Assembly (NCBI GenBank): GCA_024500155.1
Contig: CM044860.1
Span: forward strand, 7,736,501 to 7,800,500
Direction: 5' to 3'
DNA: 64,000 nt
Source of the DNA: Chenopodium formosanum
Lineage: Eukaryota > Streptophyta > Magnoliopsida > Caryophyllales > Amaranthaceae
Below are positions 63,672 through 64,000 of this stretch, piece after piece (positions within the stretch are counted from its first letter, which is position 1; the number at the start of each line of letters is the position of its first letter). A program made the position numbers and the translations under genes. Under the pieces are notes generated by a model. That model saw nothing but the letters and a program-made list of their open reading frames with translations. It ran no database searches and was not told the origin of the DNA.

Positions 63672-63968
63672 TCAGCCAAACATGTTGAATAAAGAAGGTT
63701 TTGCTTGCTTGTAATTTCCTAACCAGTGCTGCATATGAACACCAATGGCATCCAAGTATGAGCCACTTCTTCCGTGGAAGCCGACCACTTTTCCTTCAGT
63801 AGTTGTTGATGTGAAGAACGTTCCTGTTTCCTCGCCAAATGGACCATACTTTCCTCGACTAGTATAGAATGTTAATGATCTGATGACTTTGGGATGATCA
63901 TCCTTGGTAACTGGACCATAATAACCTGATATACAGGTAAGGCTTTCATTTGGATACTCCAGTTTGAT
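63672..63968 (-). CDS. Jacalin-like lectin domain protein, last exon (partial)
   Basis: A 297-base exon with a consensus acceptor (TTGCAG before 63968) and a stop at 63674-63672 encodes 98 residues of a jacalin-type mannose-binding lectin domain. Visible: the strand ESLTCISGYYGP, the VIRSLTFYTSRGKYGPFGEE segment, and the carbohydrate-loop region VVGFHGRSGSYLDAIGVHM, whose GxxxD-like GSYLD loop is expected to contact sugar. Jacalin-related lectins usually act in plant defence or stress. Upstream exons lie beyond the right edge, so domain number and any fusion partner are unknown. The short C-terminal extension NYKQAKPSLFNMFG has no obvious function. Confidence 0.9.
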   Translation of the reverse strand: MKLEYPNESLTCISGYYGPVTKDDHPKVIRSLTFYTSRGKYGPFGEETGTFFTSTTTEGKVVGFHGRSGSYLDAIGVHMQHWLGNYKQAKPSLFNMFG

Positions 63969-64000
63969 CTGCAAGACAATGATGAGAAAAAATTAACATC

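Overview
The window is AT-rich nuclear DNA of a flowering plant. It has GT-AG introns, plant gene families (cytokinin dehydrogenase, jacalin-like lectin, a UBC15-18-type E2) and a dense mix of plant transposons: Stowaway, Tourist/Harbinger, hAT and Mutator MITEs, L1-type LINEs, LTR elements and a TRIM. A recurring TACTCCGTA 9-mer and overall character suggest a eudicot, possibly Caryophyllales (spinach/beet-like); that species-level guess is weak.

Layout. 1-8.5 kb is intergenic, with MITEs, microsatellites, two tiny poly(A)/poly(T) insertions flanked by target duplications, and some decayed coding-like tracts (6.8-8.1 kb). 8587-13060 (-) is a nine-exon RsmI-type rRNA 2'-O-methyltransferase, probably plastid-targeted. 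14736-19313 (-) is a six-exon ubiquitin-conjugating enzyme E2 (UBC15-18/UBE2W type), intact except for one in-frame TAA in exon 5. 19.7-26.9 kb is a cluster of two dead L1-type LINEs on opposite strands: the first is split by a 2.5 kb solo-LTR-like insertion, the second by a 517 bp hAT element. 28035-32139 (+) is a four-exon membrane-anchored metallophosphoesterase (At3g03305/TMEM62 type). 38370-44303 (-) is a five-exon secreted cytokinin dehydrogenase (CKX), with four G-box motifs about 0.4-0.5 kb upstream of its start. 44.9-63.2 kb is gene-free and repeat-rich. It holds a 289 bp TRIM element and a three-layer nest: a Tourist-like MITE containing a Stowaway MITE, both interrupted by an 8.3 kb copia-like non-autonomous LTR retrotransposon whose two 793 bp LTRs read as identical. 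63672-63968 (-) is the last exon of a jacalin-lectin gene that continues past the right edge.

The genes are unrelated single-copy housekeeping, hormone and defence loci, with no operon-like or cluster logic. Gene models were built by hand from reading frames, splice sites and phase. All three complete models (RsmI, metallophosphoesterase, CKX) close in frame across every exon, and the E2 model does so apart from its single stop. The most notable signals are the E2 nonsense codon, the very young nested LTR element, the tiny TRIM, the tail-only retro-insertions, the pentamer-array MITE family and the CKX promoter G-box cluster. I found no evidence of a wholly new multi-gene system.
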